The notes: generated by a model not told the origin, from the letters alone. Counted from the stretch's first letter, positions 1-9,051 are shown. The stretch is 59,509 nt of DNA from Nitrosomonadales bacterium (GCA_024642775.1 JAHEAL010000008.1:1-59509); one strand, 5' to 3'. Program-made: numbers and translations.

Positions 1-216
1 GACTGCAGCAGCCTGAGCCATTGCTTCAACAATCAATACTCCAGGCATAACTGGATGGTAAGGAAAGTGGCCAGGGAAAAAAGGTTCATTAATAGTTACA
101 TTTTTTATGGCAGTAATTTCATTGTTTAACTTTAAATCAATTACCCGATCAATTAGAACAAAAGGATATCTGTGTGGTAAATGTTTTAGTATTTCGTGTA
201 TATCCATTTGCATCAT
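1..216 (-). CDS. fabZ: 3-hydroxyacyl-ACP dehydratase FabZ (N-terminal part, cut by window edge)
   Basis: FabZ dehydrates 3-hydroxyacyl-ACP in type II fatty acid synthesis in the cytoplasm. About the first 72 residues are present. They show [11 protein letters not shown] near the N-terminus and FFPGHFP followed by [14 protein letters not shown], the active-site His segment and central helix of the hot-dog fold. The rest lies beyond base 1. Three ATG codons are close together (216, 213, 207). An AAGGA at 220-224 sits 6 nt from the ATG at 213, while the ATG at 216 overlaps the lpxD stop as TAATG, so the start is 213 or 216. It is the last visible gene of bamA-skp-lpxD-fabZ, the normal proteobacterial order in which lipid A and fatty acid genes are coupled. 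Confidence 0.93.
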   Translation of the reverse strand, partial: MMQMDIHEILKHLPHRYPFVLIDRVIDLKLNNEITAIKNVTINEPFFPGHFPYHPVMPGVLIVEAMAQAAAV

Positions 217-1214
217 TAGTCCTTAATTTTTAATAATTTTTTTAAAAAAACTGTGACTTTAAGCCAATCATTCTTTTCAAAAAATGGAAAAATTCCAGTT
301 TGTGTGGTGCCTGAATTTTTAATTGATCTTGAAATCATTGTCCCAGGTGATACTGTAGTATTGCTAGCAATAGTAAGGTGACCAAGAATCATTGCAGCAC
401 CACCAATCCTACACCCCTCTTCTAATATTGTACTACCAGCAATACCTACACAACCAGCAATAATGGAATTTTTTTTGATTATACAATTATGTCCAATCTG
501 GACTTGATTATCAATTTTAACTCCATCTTCTATAATTGTATTTTGAATTGAACCTCTATCTACGGTTGTGTTAGAGCCGATATCGACATTATTACCAATG
601 GAAACTGATCCTAACTGATAAATTTTATTCCACTCTTTATTATTATTTAATGCATATCCGAAACCATCCGTTCCAATTATAGAACCTGAATGGATTTCAC
701 AATTTTCGCCAATTACAACATCATGCTTTATTACGACATTTTGATGTATAACTGTATTATGCATTATGGTTACGCCATCTTCAATTTTGACTCCAGAATG
801 AATTTGTACATTTTTACCTATAGAAACACCATCACCAATTACAACATAATCATCAACAAAAGAAGATGGGTCAATTTTTGAATCTATCCCAATCTTCACT
901 GATTCTTTTATACTTGGAACATAAATCGAATGCCTATGAAAAACTTTGGTTATTAATGAATATGCATAATAAGGATCTTCTACAATAAGGTAATTTGTTG
1001 GACATATTTGAACATCTGATCTTTTAATTAATACAACTGAAGCCTTAGTATTGATTAAGCCCGAACGGTTTTTACTTCCGGTATAAAATGATATATCGCC
1101 TGCTTTGGCATTTTCTAGTGAATTTACACCACAAATAAAAAGGCCTTCAACAGAGGCCTTTCCATTTACAAGCTTTTGTATCTCTTCTATAGATTTACTT
1201 AGATTTTGGTTCAT
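216..1214 (-). CDS. lpxD: UDP-3-O-(3-hydroxyacyl)glucosamine N-acyltransferase LpxD
   Basis: LpxD performs the third step of lipid A synthesis, adding the N-linked hydroxyacyl chain from acyl-ACP to UDP-3-O-acylglucosamine. The 332-residue length fits the family. Residues 1-100 form the uridine-binding domain ([16 protein letters not shown]). The rest is a left-handed beta-helix of hexapeptide repeats (for example [20 protein letters not shown]). The segment [20 protein letters not shown] carries the expected catalytic His and is followed by GIAGST. The start at 1214 lies inside the 3' end of skp (20-nt overlap) and gives the usual N-terminus; its ribosome site is weak (GAAAG). This gene shows that the organism makes LPS. 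Confidence 0.96.
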   Translation of the reverse strand: MNQNLSKSIEEIQKLVNGKASVEGLFICGVNSLENAKAGDISFYTGSKNRSGLINTKASVVLIKRSDVQICPTNYLIVEDPYYAYSLITKVFHRHSIYVPSIKESVKIGIDSKIDPSSFVDDYVVIGDGVSIGKNVQIHSGVKIEDGVTIMHNTVIHQNVVIKHDVVIGENCEIHSGSIIGTDGFGYALNNNKEWNKIYQLGSVSIGNNVDIGSNTTVDRGSIQNTIIEDGVKIDNQVQIGHNCIIKKNSIIAGCVGIAGSTILEEGCRIGGAAMILGHLTIASNTTVSPGTMISRSIKNSGTTQTGIFPFFEKNDWLKVTVFLKKLLKIKD

Positions 1215-1743
1215 CTTTCACATTTTTTTTATCAACAGGTGCAGCCTCTTCCGAACCACCAAGTTTTTTTATGATCGATTCAGTAATGTCAACTTTTTTG
1301 CTTGCATAAGCGATTCCGTTATACAGAATTAAATCAAAATTTTCATTTGTAGCCATTTTATCTATAGTTTCATTAATTTTTTCTTGAAGATCACCAATCT
1401 CTTCCCTTCTTCGCAAATCCATATCTTCCCTGAGTTCACGCTCAGATCTTTGTATATCGATTTTACGTTGCTGTAAATTTTTTTCTGTCTTTTCTCTTTC
1501 AGCATCAGACAAGGTTAATGATTCTTTTTGATATTTTTTTTCATCAGCTTGAATACTTTTTATTTTTGCTTTTAATTTCTCTGTTCTTACGCTGAACTCT
1601 TTTTCTAATTTTTTGTTAGCTGATATTGTTTGTGGGGCTTCTTTTAATATTTTATTCACATCAACAATTCCAACTTTTAATTCATCTGCAAAAACACTAG
1701 ATACAAACATTAACAGTAATACATAAATATAATTTTTTTTCAT
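1195..1743 (-). CDS. skp: Periplasmic chaperone Skp/OmpH
   Basis: Skp holds unfolded outer-membrane proteins in the periplasm and hands them to the BAM complex. The 182-residue product begins with a signal peptide (MKKNYIYVLLLMFVSSVFA, cleavage before DELK). The conserved strand KVGIVDVNKILKEAP follows, then a long charged helical region of about residues 45-125, rich in Lys, Glu and Arg, which forms the tentacle hairpin. The tail ([18 protein letters not shown]) is low-complexity and longer than in E. coli. It lies 24 bp after bamA and overlaps lpxD, so the three are cotranscribed. Confidence 0.93.
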   Translation of the reverse strand: MKKNYIYVLLLMFVSSVFADELKVGIVDVNKILKEAPQTISANKKLEKEFSVRTEKLKAKIKSIQADEKKYQKESLTLSDAEREKTEKNLQQRKIDIQRSERELREDMDLRRREEIGDLQEKINETIDKMATNENFDLILYNGIAYASKKVDITESIIKKLGGSEEAAPVDKKNVKDEPKSK

Positions 1744-1767
1744 TGTAATAATATTCCTTAAGTTATT

Positions 1768-4098
1768 TTAAAAAGATGAGCCCATACCAAACTGGAATCT
1801 TTGAACTCTGTCAGTACTATCATCATTAATTGGTTCTGCAACAGATAGCTGAAGTGGACCAAAAGGTGAGTTCCACATAACGCCCAATCCATATGAATAT
1901 CTCATTTCACCCTTCTGATATTGGTCGCTGGCAGTTAATGATTCATTATCCGAAAAAACCCCGCCTGCGTCAATAAATGTACTTAATCTAAACGCTTGAT
2001 TGTCTTTTACACCTGGAATTGGAAAGTACAGTTCAGCACTTAAATTTACCGATGTTGTTCCCCCTGTCGTGAACCATCTATTGGAAGCACTATTGAAATA
2101 CTTAGGTCCAATAGAGCTTGTTCTATAACCTCTCACAGTACGAACACCGCCCATAAAGAAGTTTTTAAAGAATGGGTAATCTTCACCACCATACTCTTGC
2201 GCATAACCTAATGATCCTCTTAATTTTAGTGTATATTTTTTGTTTTTATCAAGAGGTTTATAGTATTCTGAACTTGCATTTAGTTTAAAATATTGTAGAT
2301 CCAAAACCGGCGCCGTTAAGGTTGCATTGTACATTGTAAGCATTCCTTCTGTTGGCACTAGAACATTGTCTCTCGTGTCAGTTTTGATTCCAACATTGAA
2401 TTCGAGTGCATCAGCGTTACAACTACCCTCATTTAGAGCTTTATTGCAGTAGTCTTTATATAGTGTCGGAGATCGATCCGTTAGGTCAAGCTCTGTAAAA
2501 TCTAAGGTTACCCCGAAGTTTAAAAAATCTGTTTCGCTGAGAGGAATCCCAAAGTTAACTCCACCGCCGTATGAGTAAGTGTTATAAGTCCCAATACCTC
2601 TTAGCTTAGCTGTATTTCTATCTCTTCTGTAAACAGTGAATCCTCTTGATACTCCATCATCTGTATAATATGGATCAGTATACGAAAGAGAATATGTTCT
2701 ATTAATTGAGCCTGTGCTAACGCCCAGCGCAACCGTGTTACCTGTTCCAGCAAAATTGGCTTGACTTACATTAAAGGATCCCATAAGTCCCTCTGCAGAG
2801 CTGACACCAGCACCCAACATAACCCTACCGGTATTTCTTTCGGTAACTGAAACATTAAGATCTACCTGGTCTGTTAACCCGGGTACCTGAGCTGTATCAA
2901 CGTCAACGGCGCTGAAATATTGAAGTCTTGTTAATCTAAACTTAGACCGAGCAACCTTAGATTCGTCATACCATGACGATTCAAATTGTCTCATCTCTCT
3001 TCTTAGGACTTCATCCTTAGTTCTTGAATTACCGATAAAATTTATATTTCTAACATATACTTTGTTACCAGTGGTTACGAAAAAATCATAACTAACGGTC
3101 TTATCTTCTTCATTGATATCAGAAATAGGATTGATATTAGCGAATGCGTAGCCAAAATTTCCCAAATAATTTCCAAGCTCAGTAGTTGTCTCTGTTACTT
3201 TTCGTGAGCTAAATAATTCATTTTCTTTAGCGACAACCTGCTTCTTTAATTCATCAACATCAAATTCATCTAATTCTCCTGAGATTGATATTTTTGAAAA
3301 TTTATATTTTTCACCCTCAGAGATATCAATGCTAATTTGGAGTCTTTTTTTATTTGGAGAAATGGAAACATTTGTAGATAATATCTCAAAGTTTAAATAA
3401 CCCCTATCAAGATAAAAGCTTTTAATTTTCTCGATATCGGCTGTAAGGGATGACTTTGAATACCTATCATCTTTTTCCCACCAGGATAAAATATTAGTTT
3501 TCTTGAGCTCCATTATTCCAAGCAAGTCATCATCACTAAACTTAGTATTTCCATTAATTGTAATATCCGAAATTCTGGTAAGCGTCCCTTCATCAATATT
3601 AACTATTATTGCTACTCTATTTCTTTCAAGCGGCTTAAATTCTGCTTGAACCGTGACATTGTATCTTCCCATTGAAGTGTATGACTTAGAAAGATCTTTT
3701 TCTAGAGTAGATAAAACTTGTTTGTCAAAAACTGCGCCTTCATAAAGATTTACTTGCCGAATTCCCTCACGAAGCTTATCTGTTTGAAGAATATCATTAC
3801 CTTTAAATTCAATGCTAGCTATTACAGGTTTTTCAGAAACGCTTACTAACAAAACCCCATCTTCATAATCCACGAATACATCACGAAATTGACCACTTTT
3901 ATATATGAATTTTATTATTTCAGATGAATCAATGGAGTCAAGATCGTCTCCAATGTCAAAAGGAATGCTATCAAAAATTACACCGACTTCCACCCTTTGA
4001 AGCCCTTTAATCTTGATATCTTTAATAATTTCTGCATTAACAGAAAAAGAATAAATTAATGTAAGTAATAAAAATAAATTTTTTATAATTGTTTTCAA
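1768..4098 (-). CDS. bamA: Outer-membrane protein assembly factor BamA
   Basis: BamA is the core of the BAM machine that folds beta-barrel proteins into the outer membrane. The 776-residue product has a signal peptide (MKTIIKNLFLLLTLIYSFSVNA), about five POTRA domains (roughly residues 22-420) and a C-terminal 16-strand barrel. The conserved lid-loop motif VRGY is at residues 655-658. The last strand ends in an aromatic residue (FQFGMGSSF), the usual beta-signal. A sigma-70 promoter lies directly upstream. The gene normally upstream, rseP, is missing, so bamA is the first gene of this transcription unit. Confidence 0.97.
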   Translation of the reverse strand: MKTIIKNLFLLLTLIYSFSVNAEIIKDIKIKGLQRVEVGVIFDSIPFDIGDDLDSIDSSEIIKFIYKSGQFRDVFVDYEDGVLLVSVSEKPVIASIEFKGNDILQTDKLREGIRQVNLYEGAVFDKQVLSTLEKDLSKSYTSMGRYNVTVQAEFKPLERNRVAIIVNIDEGTLTRISDITINGNTKFSDDDLLGIMELKKTNILSWWEKDDRYSKSSLTADIEKIKSFYLDRGYLNFEILSTNVSISPNKKRLQISIDISEGEKYKFSKISISGELDEFDVDELKKQVVAKENELFSSRKVTETTTELGNYLGNFGYAFANINPISDINEEDKTVSYDFFVTTGNKVYVRNINFIGNSRTKDEVLRREMRQFESSWYDESKVARSKFRLTRLQYFSAVDVDTAQVPGLTDQVDLNVSVTERNTGRVMLGAGVSSAEGLMGSFNVSQANFAGTGNTVALGVSTGSINRTYSLSYTDPYYTDDGVSRGFTVYRRDRNTAKLRGIGTYNTYSYGGGVNFGIPLSETDFLNFGVTLDFTELDLTDRSPTLYKDYCNKALNEGSCNADALEFNVGIKTDTRDNVLVPTEGMLTMYNATLTAPVLDLQYFKLNASSEYYKPLDKNKKYTLKLRGSLGYAQEYGGEDYPFFKNFFMGGVRTVRGYRTSSIGPKYFNSASNRWFTTGGTTSVNLSAELYFPIPGVKDNQAFRLSTFIDAGGVFSDNESLTASDQYQKGEMRYSYGLGVMWNSPFGPLQLSVAEPINDDSTDRVQRFQFGMGSSF

Positions 4099-4127
4099 TT
4101 CATTATCTTAAAAGTTAACTTGGATGC

Positions 4128-4155
4128 ATTATATAACGTTAGTTTTAAATTTCAA
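4128..4155 (-). promoter_or_regulatory. Sigma-70 promoter of bamA-skp-lpxD-fabZ
   Basis: On the minus strand a TTGAAA (4155-4150) and a perfect TATAAT (4133-4128) are separated by 16 bp. The start of transcription would be near 4121, leaving a leader of about 22 nt before the bamA ATG at 4098. The site fills the 86-bp gap between dxr and bamA, where most relatives carry rseP. Confidence 0.7.
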
Positions 4156-4184
4156 AGAAATTTTATTTAAATCAATAACTTAAT

Positions 4185-5348
4185 TTAATCTATCAGAACA
4201 GATTTTTTTATATACTCATTTAATTTTTTTCTATACAAAAAATCTACATTAAAAATATCATTAATATTATCCATTGGTAAATTTTCAGTTTTTTCAAATG
4301 AGCTTTCAATGATTTTATAAATATCTAAAAAATTTATTCTGTTTTGAAGAAACAAATCAACTGCAATCTCATTAGCTGCATTTAACATTATTGCTAAAGT
4401 TTCTTGATTCTCTATATATTCTAATGTTTGATAAGCATATCGAAGAGATGGAAATTTTTTATAATCAGGTTTTTGGAATGTAAGTTTTCCAATACTTGTT
4501 AAATTAATAGGAGCTCTTCCTGATGTCAGTCGCTCAGGATATCCAAGTGCATATGAAATTGGTATTTTCATATCTGGTTCTGACAATTGACATAATGTTG
4601 ATCCATCAGAATATTCTACTAGCGAATGAATAATTGACTCTGGATGGATTATTACATCTATCTTTTCTTTTGGTAATTCAAATAAGTAATGAGCCTCAAT
4701 TATCTCTAGACACTTATTCATCATTGTTGCCGAATCTATGGTTATTTTTTCACCCATTACCCAATTAGGGTGTTTAAGAGCCATTTCTTTTGTTATTTTA
4801 CTAAATTCATTGTAAGGATAATTTCGAAATGGACCGCCAGATGCGGTTAACGATATTTTTTCAATATGATGAGTGGACCCTTGAATCACCTGAAAAATCG
4901 AATTATGCTCACTATCAATGGGTATAATATTATTAATGAATTTTGACATTAATTTTCCAGCCATAACCATAGACTCTTTGTTGGCAAGTAAAACAATTTT
5001 TTTACTAGCTAATGCATGATAAGTTGATTTAAGTCCACTACTCCCTGACATTGAAGAAACTACAATATTTAATTCATCGGAAGATAAAATCTCAAGTAAA
5101 TTATCTTCGGAATCTAGAATTATCGTTTTATCATGTTCAATTAATTTTTTTAAAGACTCTGTATGAATTTTATGTTCTATGTACGCATATTTTGGCTTGA
5201 ATATGTTAATTTGATTCGCTAGTAAGGTAAAATTTTTATTGGCTGAAATACAAAATACTTTTAAAATCTTTTCGTTTAAAGCAATGACCTCAAGGGTTGA
5301 TTTACCAATACTACCTGTAGATCCTAGAATGGCGATATTTTTTAACAT
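4185..5348 (-). CDS. dxr: 1-deoxy-D-xylulose 5-phosphate reductoisomerase
   Basis: Dxr converts DXP to methylerythritol phosphate with NADPH, the first committed step of non-mevalonate isoprenoid synthesis. The 387-residue product has the NADPH-binding loop GSTGSIG at residues 9-15. It also has the metal and substrate motif DSEHNSIFQ, the TASGGPFR segment with the flexible-loop neighbourhood, and NAANEIAVDLFL near the C-terminus. It starts 2 bp after the cdsA stop, as the distal gene of pyrH-frr-uppS-cdsA-dxr. Together with uppS and cdsA this operon links isoprenoid carrier and phospholipid supply. Confidence 0.97.
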   Translation of the reverse strand: MLKNIAILGSTGSIGKSTLEVIALNEKILKVFCISANKNFTLLANQINIFKPKYAYIEHKIHTESLKKLIEHDKTIILDSEDNLLEILSSDELNIVVSSMSGSSGLKSTYHALASKKIVLLANKESMVMAGKLMSKFINNIIPIDSEHNSIFQVIQGSTHHIEKISLTASGGPFRNYPYNEFSKITKEMALKHPNWVMGEKITIDSATMMNKCLEIIEAHYLFELPKEKIDVIIHPESIIHSLVEYSDGSTLCQLSEPDMKIPISYALGYPERLTSGRAPINLTSIGKLTFQKPDYKKFPSLRYAYQTLEYIENQETLAIMLNAANEIAVDLFLQNRINFLDIYKIIESSFEKTENLPMDNINDIFNVDFLYRKKLNEYIKKSVLID

Positions 5349-5350
5349 AA

Positions 5351-6130
5351 TTAAATATAATCAAATAGTAAAATTATTATCGGCAATGTCACTATGGCAG
5401 AATCCATTCTATCGAGAATGCCACCATGTCCAGGAATTATTGCACCGCTATCTTTAATAAAGTATTTTCGTTTAATAAAAGATTCAAAATAATCTCCTAA
5501 TACTGCAGACAAAACCACAAGAATAACAAGAGAAAAAAGATCTACAAATTCAAAGTTAAATATATAAAGATTGTATAGATATAGACTTAACATAGCTAAG
5601 ATAAAAGAACCTATGAGACCTTCCCAAGTCTTTTTTGGACTTGTTATTGGAAAAATAAAATGTATGCCAAACAATCGACCAAAAATGTAACCCCCAATAT
5701 CGACTGCCCAAATTCCCAGAAAAATCATTATTAAGAATTTAGGGTTAGTTTGTGAAAGATAAATACATGAATAACTAAAGGCTGGGAGGTAAAGTGAAGG
5801 TAAAAAATTATCAAAAATATTAGGATATTTTTTGAAAAAAATAGTTATAGATAAAATAAATAATATAAATACTGAAATAAAGACACTTAAAAAACTGTGG
5901 TAAAAAAGAAATAGATATATAAATAACACACATAAAATTAGGTTAAATATACTAACAAGCAAACTAAGATTTAAAATTCTTCTTAGTTCCATAAAACACA
6001 AAAGGCTTATAGTTAAAATCAAAAATATAAAAAGATTATTAAATTCTAATAAGGACCCTAAAAATATAGTCATCATAGCAATTGCTGATACTATTCTTAA
6101 AGATAAATTAGTTTTTAGAAACTTTTCCAA
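5351..6130 (-). CDS. cdsA: Phosphatidate cytidylyltransferase CdsA
   Basis: CdsA makes CDP-diacylglycerol from phosphatidic acid and CTP in the inner membrane, the branch point for all phospholipids. The 259-residue product is strongly hydrophobic with about seven to eight membrane segments. It ends in the family signature, visible as SFIKRKYFIKDSGAIIPGHG followed by GILDRMDS. The SPKKTWEGLIGS segment is the conserved CTP-binding region. The start at 6130 overlaps the 3' end of uppS by 23 bp, indicating translational coupling. Confidence 0.95.
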   Translation of the reverse strand: MEKFLKTNLSLRIVSAIAMMTIFLGSLLEFNNLFIFLILTISLLCFMELRRILNLSLLVSIFNLILCVLFIYLFLFYHSFLSVFISVFILFILSITIFFKKYPNIFDNFLPSLYLPAFSYSCIYLSQTNPKFLIMIFLGIWAVDIGGYIFGRLFGIHFIFPITSPKKTWEGLIGSFILAMLSLYLYNLYIFNFEFVDLFSLVILVVLSAVLGDYFESFIKRKYFIKDSGAIIPGHGGILDRMDSAIVTLPIIILLFDYI

Positions 6131-6809
6131 ATTTTCTTTCCTTTGAGCTGTAGAAATTTAATGCCGCTTGAAAATGTCTTGTTTTGAAATCAGGCCACAA
6201 GGCATCTAAAAAATATAATTCAGCATATGCAGACTGCCACAAAAGAAAATTGCTTAATCTTTTTTCGCCACCAGTCCTAATCATCAAATCAACATCAGGT
6301 AGCTTTGGTATAAAAAAAGCATTTCGTAATGATTTTTCGGTAATAGTCTTGCCCTCTTTTGATAGAGCATTTGCAGCATTAACAATTTCATCTTTAGAGC
6401 CGTATCCTGCAGCAAGATAAAAATTAAAGTGTTTAAAATTTTTTGTTTTATTTTCTAATTCCTTAACTTTTAAGAGAAGAGATTTTGGGAATCTTGAAAG
6501 ACTTCCAAGCATTTTAAATTTAATTTTCTTATCAATTAAAAATTGAAAATTTTTTACTAGAGCATTTTCAAATAAAGCTAATAAACTTTTTACTTCTTCT
6601 CTAGGCCTCTTCCAGTTTTCTGAGCTAAACGCGAATACAGTTAAATGCTTAATCTCAGCCTTATAAATCACATTTATAATTTTTGATAGGACCAACAAAC
6701 CTTCCTCATGTCCTTTGTGTCTTGGTAGATCTTTTTTATTAGCCCACCTTCCATTACCATCCATAATTATGGCAACATGATTAGGAATATTTTTTTGCTT
6801 TAAAAGCAT
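6108..6809 (-). CDS. uppS: Undecaprenyl diphosphate synthase UppS
   Basis: UppS is a cis-prenyltransferase that extends farnesyl diphosphate to C55, the lipid carrier for peptidoglycan and O-antigen. The N-terminal motif HVAIIMDGNGRWA contains the Mg-binding Asp. FSSENWKRP and the C-terminal DLMIRTGGEKRLSNFLLWQ are the other family signatures. I prefer the ATG at 6809 (233 residues) over the GTG at 6815, because the protein then starts MLLKQKNIPNH as usual for the family. It begins a few bases after the frr stop. Confidence 0.95.
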   Translation of the reverse strand: MLLKQKNIPNHVAIIMDGNGRWANKKDLPRHKGHEEGLLVLSKIINVIYKAEIKHLTVFAFSSENWKRPREEVKSLLALFENALVKNFQFLIDKKIKFKMLGSLSRFPKSLLLKVKELENKTKNFKHFNFYLAAGYGSKDEIVNAANALSKEGKTITEKSLRNAFFIPKLPDVDLMIRTGGEKRLSNFLLWQSAYAELYFLDALWPDFKTRHFQAALNFYSSKERKFGKVSKN

Positions 6810-6816
6810 AACCACG

Positions 6817-7359
6817 TTAGATTGCCATCAAATCTTTTTCTTTTGCCGCTATTAATGAGTCAATGGTTTTAATATAGTCATCTGTTAAAAGTTGTATTTT
6901 AGATTGATCTCTTTTCTCATCATCTTCGCTTATTAATTTTTCTTTCAATTGCTTCTTAAGCTCATCATTCCCATCTCGTCTAATATTTCTTATGGCGATT
7001 TTAGAATTCTCACCTTCAGACTTTACAACTTTTATCAGGTCTTTTCTTCTTTCCTCAGTTAATGGTGGCATTGGAACCCGAATTAGATCTCCATTTACAG
7101 CTGGATTAAGTCCCAGATCAGAATCACGAATAACCTTTTCTATAACTGTTGTTTGTGATTTGTCATAAGGTTGAACATTTATCGTGGTGTTATCCCCTAA
7201 TGTAATATTTGCCATCTGTGATAAGGGTGTAATGGTTCCATAATAATCCACCATAAGATGATCAAGCAATCCTGTGTGGGCTCTGCCTGTTCTTATTTTA
7301 GAGAAATCACTTTTTAATTTCTCTACTGTTTTATCCATTTTCATTTTTAAATCGTTCAT
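6817..7359 (-). CDS. frr: Ribosome recycling factor
   Basis: RRF works with EF-G to split post-termination ribosomes. The 180-residue product is slightly shorter than the usual 185. It shows the conserved segments FSKIRTGRAHTGLLDHLMVDYYG, VPMPPLTEERRKDLIKVVK and AIRNIRRDGNDELKK, in domains I and II of the tRNA-like fold. It starts 8 bp after the end of pyrH, the near-universal pyrH-frr pair. Confidence 0.96.
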   Translation of the reverse strand: MNDLKMKMDKTVEKLKSDFSKIRTGRAHTGLLDHLMVDYYGTITPLSQMANITLGDNTTINVQPYDKSQTTVIEKVIRDSDLGLNPAVNGDLIRVPMPPLTEERRKDLIKVVKSEGENSKIAIRNIRRDGNDELKKQLKEKLISEDDEKRDQSKIQLLTDDYIKTIDSLIAAKEKDLMAI

Positions 7360-7366
7360 TTTTTTC

Positions 7367-8092
7367 CTATCTTGTTACCAAAGTCCCAGATTTTGATTCT
7401 TTGCTGGTTATAAAATTATACAAAGAGTCTTTATCAAAAATATTTATTACCCCAATCGGCATATTCTGCTCTTTACATAAAGTAAAAGCTGTAGCATCCA
7501 TAACTTTTAAATTTTTAGTAATCGCCTCATCATAATTGAGTCGATCTATTTTAGTTGCATTTTTATTTTTTACTGGATCATCAGTATAAATACCATCAAC
7601 TTTAGTCGCCTTAATCATAATATCGGCATCAATCTCAGACGCTCTAAGCGCTGCCGCAGTATCTGTTGTGAAAAATGGATTACCGGTGCCGCCGGAAAAA
7701 ATTACCACTTTATTTTCATTTAAGTATTGAAGGGATTTTGCTCTAACGTATGGCTCTACAATTTGATTTATATTTACTGCAGATTGCACTCTTGTCACAA
7801 TTTTATTCTTATTAAAAGCATCTTCAAGTGCTAACGAATTCATTACGGTAGCGAGCATACCCATATAATCACCTGTGGCTCTGGTCATACCTTGATCTCC
7901 AAGGGAAATGCCTCTAAAAATATTTCCACCACCAATAACAATAGCTAGCTGAACCTTGAGCTCAAGTATTTTTTTAATTTCGGAAACGATTTGGTTAATT
8001 ATATTTGGTGATATACCAAAAGACTCATCCCCCATTAATGCTTCACCTGAGAGTTTAAGTAAAATTCTTTTGTATAGTGGTTGAGGTTGCAT
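7367..8092 (-). CDS. pyrH: Uridylate kinase PyrH
   Basis: PyrH phosphorylates UMP to UDP in pyrimidine nucleotide synthesis. The amino-acid-kinase fold is shown by YKRILLKLSGEALMG at the N-terminus, VIGGGNIFRG for nucleotide binding and FFTTDTAAALRASEIDADI. I chose the ATG at 8092 (241 residues, MQPQPLYKRILL). An upstream in-frame ATG at 8131 would add 13 unlike-family residues that run straight through the tsf terminator hairpin. Transcription probably begins from an extended -10 promoter lying on the terminator, giving an almost leaderless mRNA. Confidence 0.95.
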   Translation of the reverse strand: MQPQPLYKRILLKLSGEALMGDESFGISPNIINQIVSEIKKILELKVQLAIVIGGGNIFRGISLGDQGMTRATGDYMGMLATVMNSLALEDAFNKNKIVTRVQSAVNINQIVEPYVRAKSLQYLNENKVVIFSGGTGNPFFTTDTAAALRASEIDADIMIKATKVDGIYTDDPVKNKNATKIDRLNYDEAITKNLKVMDATAFTLCKEQNMPIGVINIFDKDSLYNFITSKESKSGTLVTR

Positions 8093-8099
8093 AACTTCA

Positions 8100-8126
8100 A
8101 TTATGGCATAAAAAAAAGGTTGCCAA
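8100..8126 (-). promoter_or_regulatory. Candidate pyrH promoter embedded in the tsf terminator
   Basis: On the minus strand TGCCATAAT (8108-8100) is an extended -10 element. It is preceded at 15 bp by TTGGCA (8126-8121), which is part of the loop and arm of the tsf terminator. Initiation would fall at about 8093, one base before the pyrH ATG. This is inferred from sequence only. The alternative is that pyrH is transcribed only by read-through from rpsB-tsf. Confidence 0.45.
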
Positions 8127-8138
8127 AGCAACCTTTTT
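8110..8138 (-). terminator. Rho-independent terminator of rpsB-tsf
   Basis: A perfect 11-bp stem (8113-8123 with 8128-8138) closes a 4-nt loop. Read on the minus strand it is GGTTGC-TTTG-GCAACC flanked by A and U runs, and the U tract extends to 8110. It starts 10 bp after the tsf stop and ends 18 bp before the pyrH start. Confidence 0.88.
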
Positions 8139-8147
8139 AAATATTAT

Positions 8148-9023
8148 CTAAACCTTTGACGCCTCTGCAACTTCAGCTGCAAAGTCCGACTGAACTTTTT
8201 CAATTCCTTCTCCAACAATATACAGATGGAAAGAGTTAATTTTAGCGTTATTTGAATCAAGTAGATTTTGTATTGTTTGTTTGTCGTCTTTTACAAAAGG
8301 TTGATTTAAAAGAGTCACTTCTTTTAGAAATTTGTTAACCGATCCGGTTGCAATTTTATCGAGCATCTCTTCAGGCTTACCCGCTTCTTTAGCTTTTTCA
8401 AGCGCAACCCTTTTTTCTGAATCGATTAACTCTTGATCAATACCACTTTCATCCAGAGCCTTCGGCTTTGAAGCAGCAATATGCATAGCGATGTCTTTAC
8501 CTAAATCCTCATTACCGCCAGAAAGATCTAAAAGAACACCAATTTTACCACCATGCAGGTATGAAAATAAGTTTCCATTTGCCTCAACTAGTGCAAATCT
8601 TCGTGGTGATATATTTTCACCAATTTTTCCCACAAGGTTTGAACGTGATTCTTCAACTGACACACCGTTCATTTCGACATTCTTTAAAGAGTCGATATCA
8701 GATGGTCTTGATTGAAGTGTCGCATTTGATACGTCTTGGCAAAACTTAATAAATTCATCATTTTTTGCACAGAAATCCGTTTCCGAATTAATTTCCACGA
8801 TTGCTCCATTTTTTGAATCAGTCGATATTGCAATAGAAATCAACCCTTCGGCTGCAACTCTTGAACTAACTTTTGATGCTTTATTTCCAAACTTAACTCG
8901 AAGCAATTCTTCTGCTTTTTGTAAATCTCCATCCACTTCAGTAAGAGCTTTTTTGCAATCCATCATTGGAGCATCTGTCATCTCTCTAAGCTCTTTAACT
9001 AGTGAAGCTGTTATTTCTGCCAT
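8148..9023 (-). CDS. tsf: Elongation factor Ts
   Basis: EF-Ts is the nucleotide exchange factor of EF-Tu. The 291-residue product opens with ITASLVKELREMTDAPMMDCKKAL, which is the UBA-like N-domain with the TDAPMMDCKKAL family motif. It continues with EINSETDFCAKNDEF, the TDFVAKN-type EF-Tu contact, and VALVEANGNLFSYLHGGKIGVLLDL in the core. It lies 28 bp after rpsB and ends at a strong terminator, so rpsB-tsf forms its own operon. Confidence 0.97.
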   Translation of the reverse strand: MAEITASLVKELREMTDAPMMDCKKALTEVDGDLQKAEELLRVKFGNKASKVSSRVAAEGLISIAISTDSKNGAIVEINSETDFCAKNDEFIKFCQDVSNATLQSRPSDIDSLKNVEMNGVSVEESRSNLVGKIGENISPRRFALVEANGNLFSYLHGGKIGVLLDLSGGNEDLGKDIAMHIAASKPKALDESGIDQELIDSEKRVALEKAKEAGKPEEMLDKIATGSVNKFLKEVTLLNQPFVKDDKQTIQNLLDSNNAKINSFHLYIVGEGIEKVQSDFAAEVAEASKV

Positions 9024-9051
9024 AATTTATCCTTAAAACTTTAATTAATGT

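Noticed and set aside
8093-8131. Longer pyrH starting at the ATG at 8131
   Set aside because: The extra 13 codons cross the tsf terminator and do not resemble PyrH N-termini; the ATG at 8092 gives the family start.
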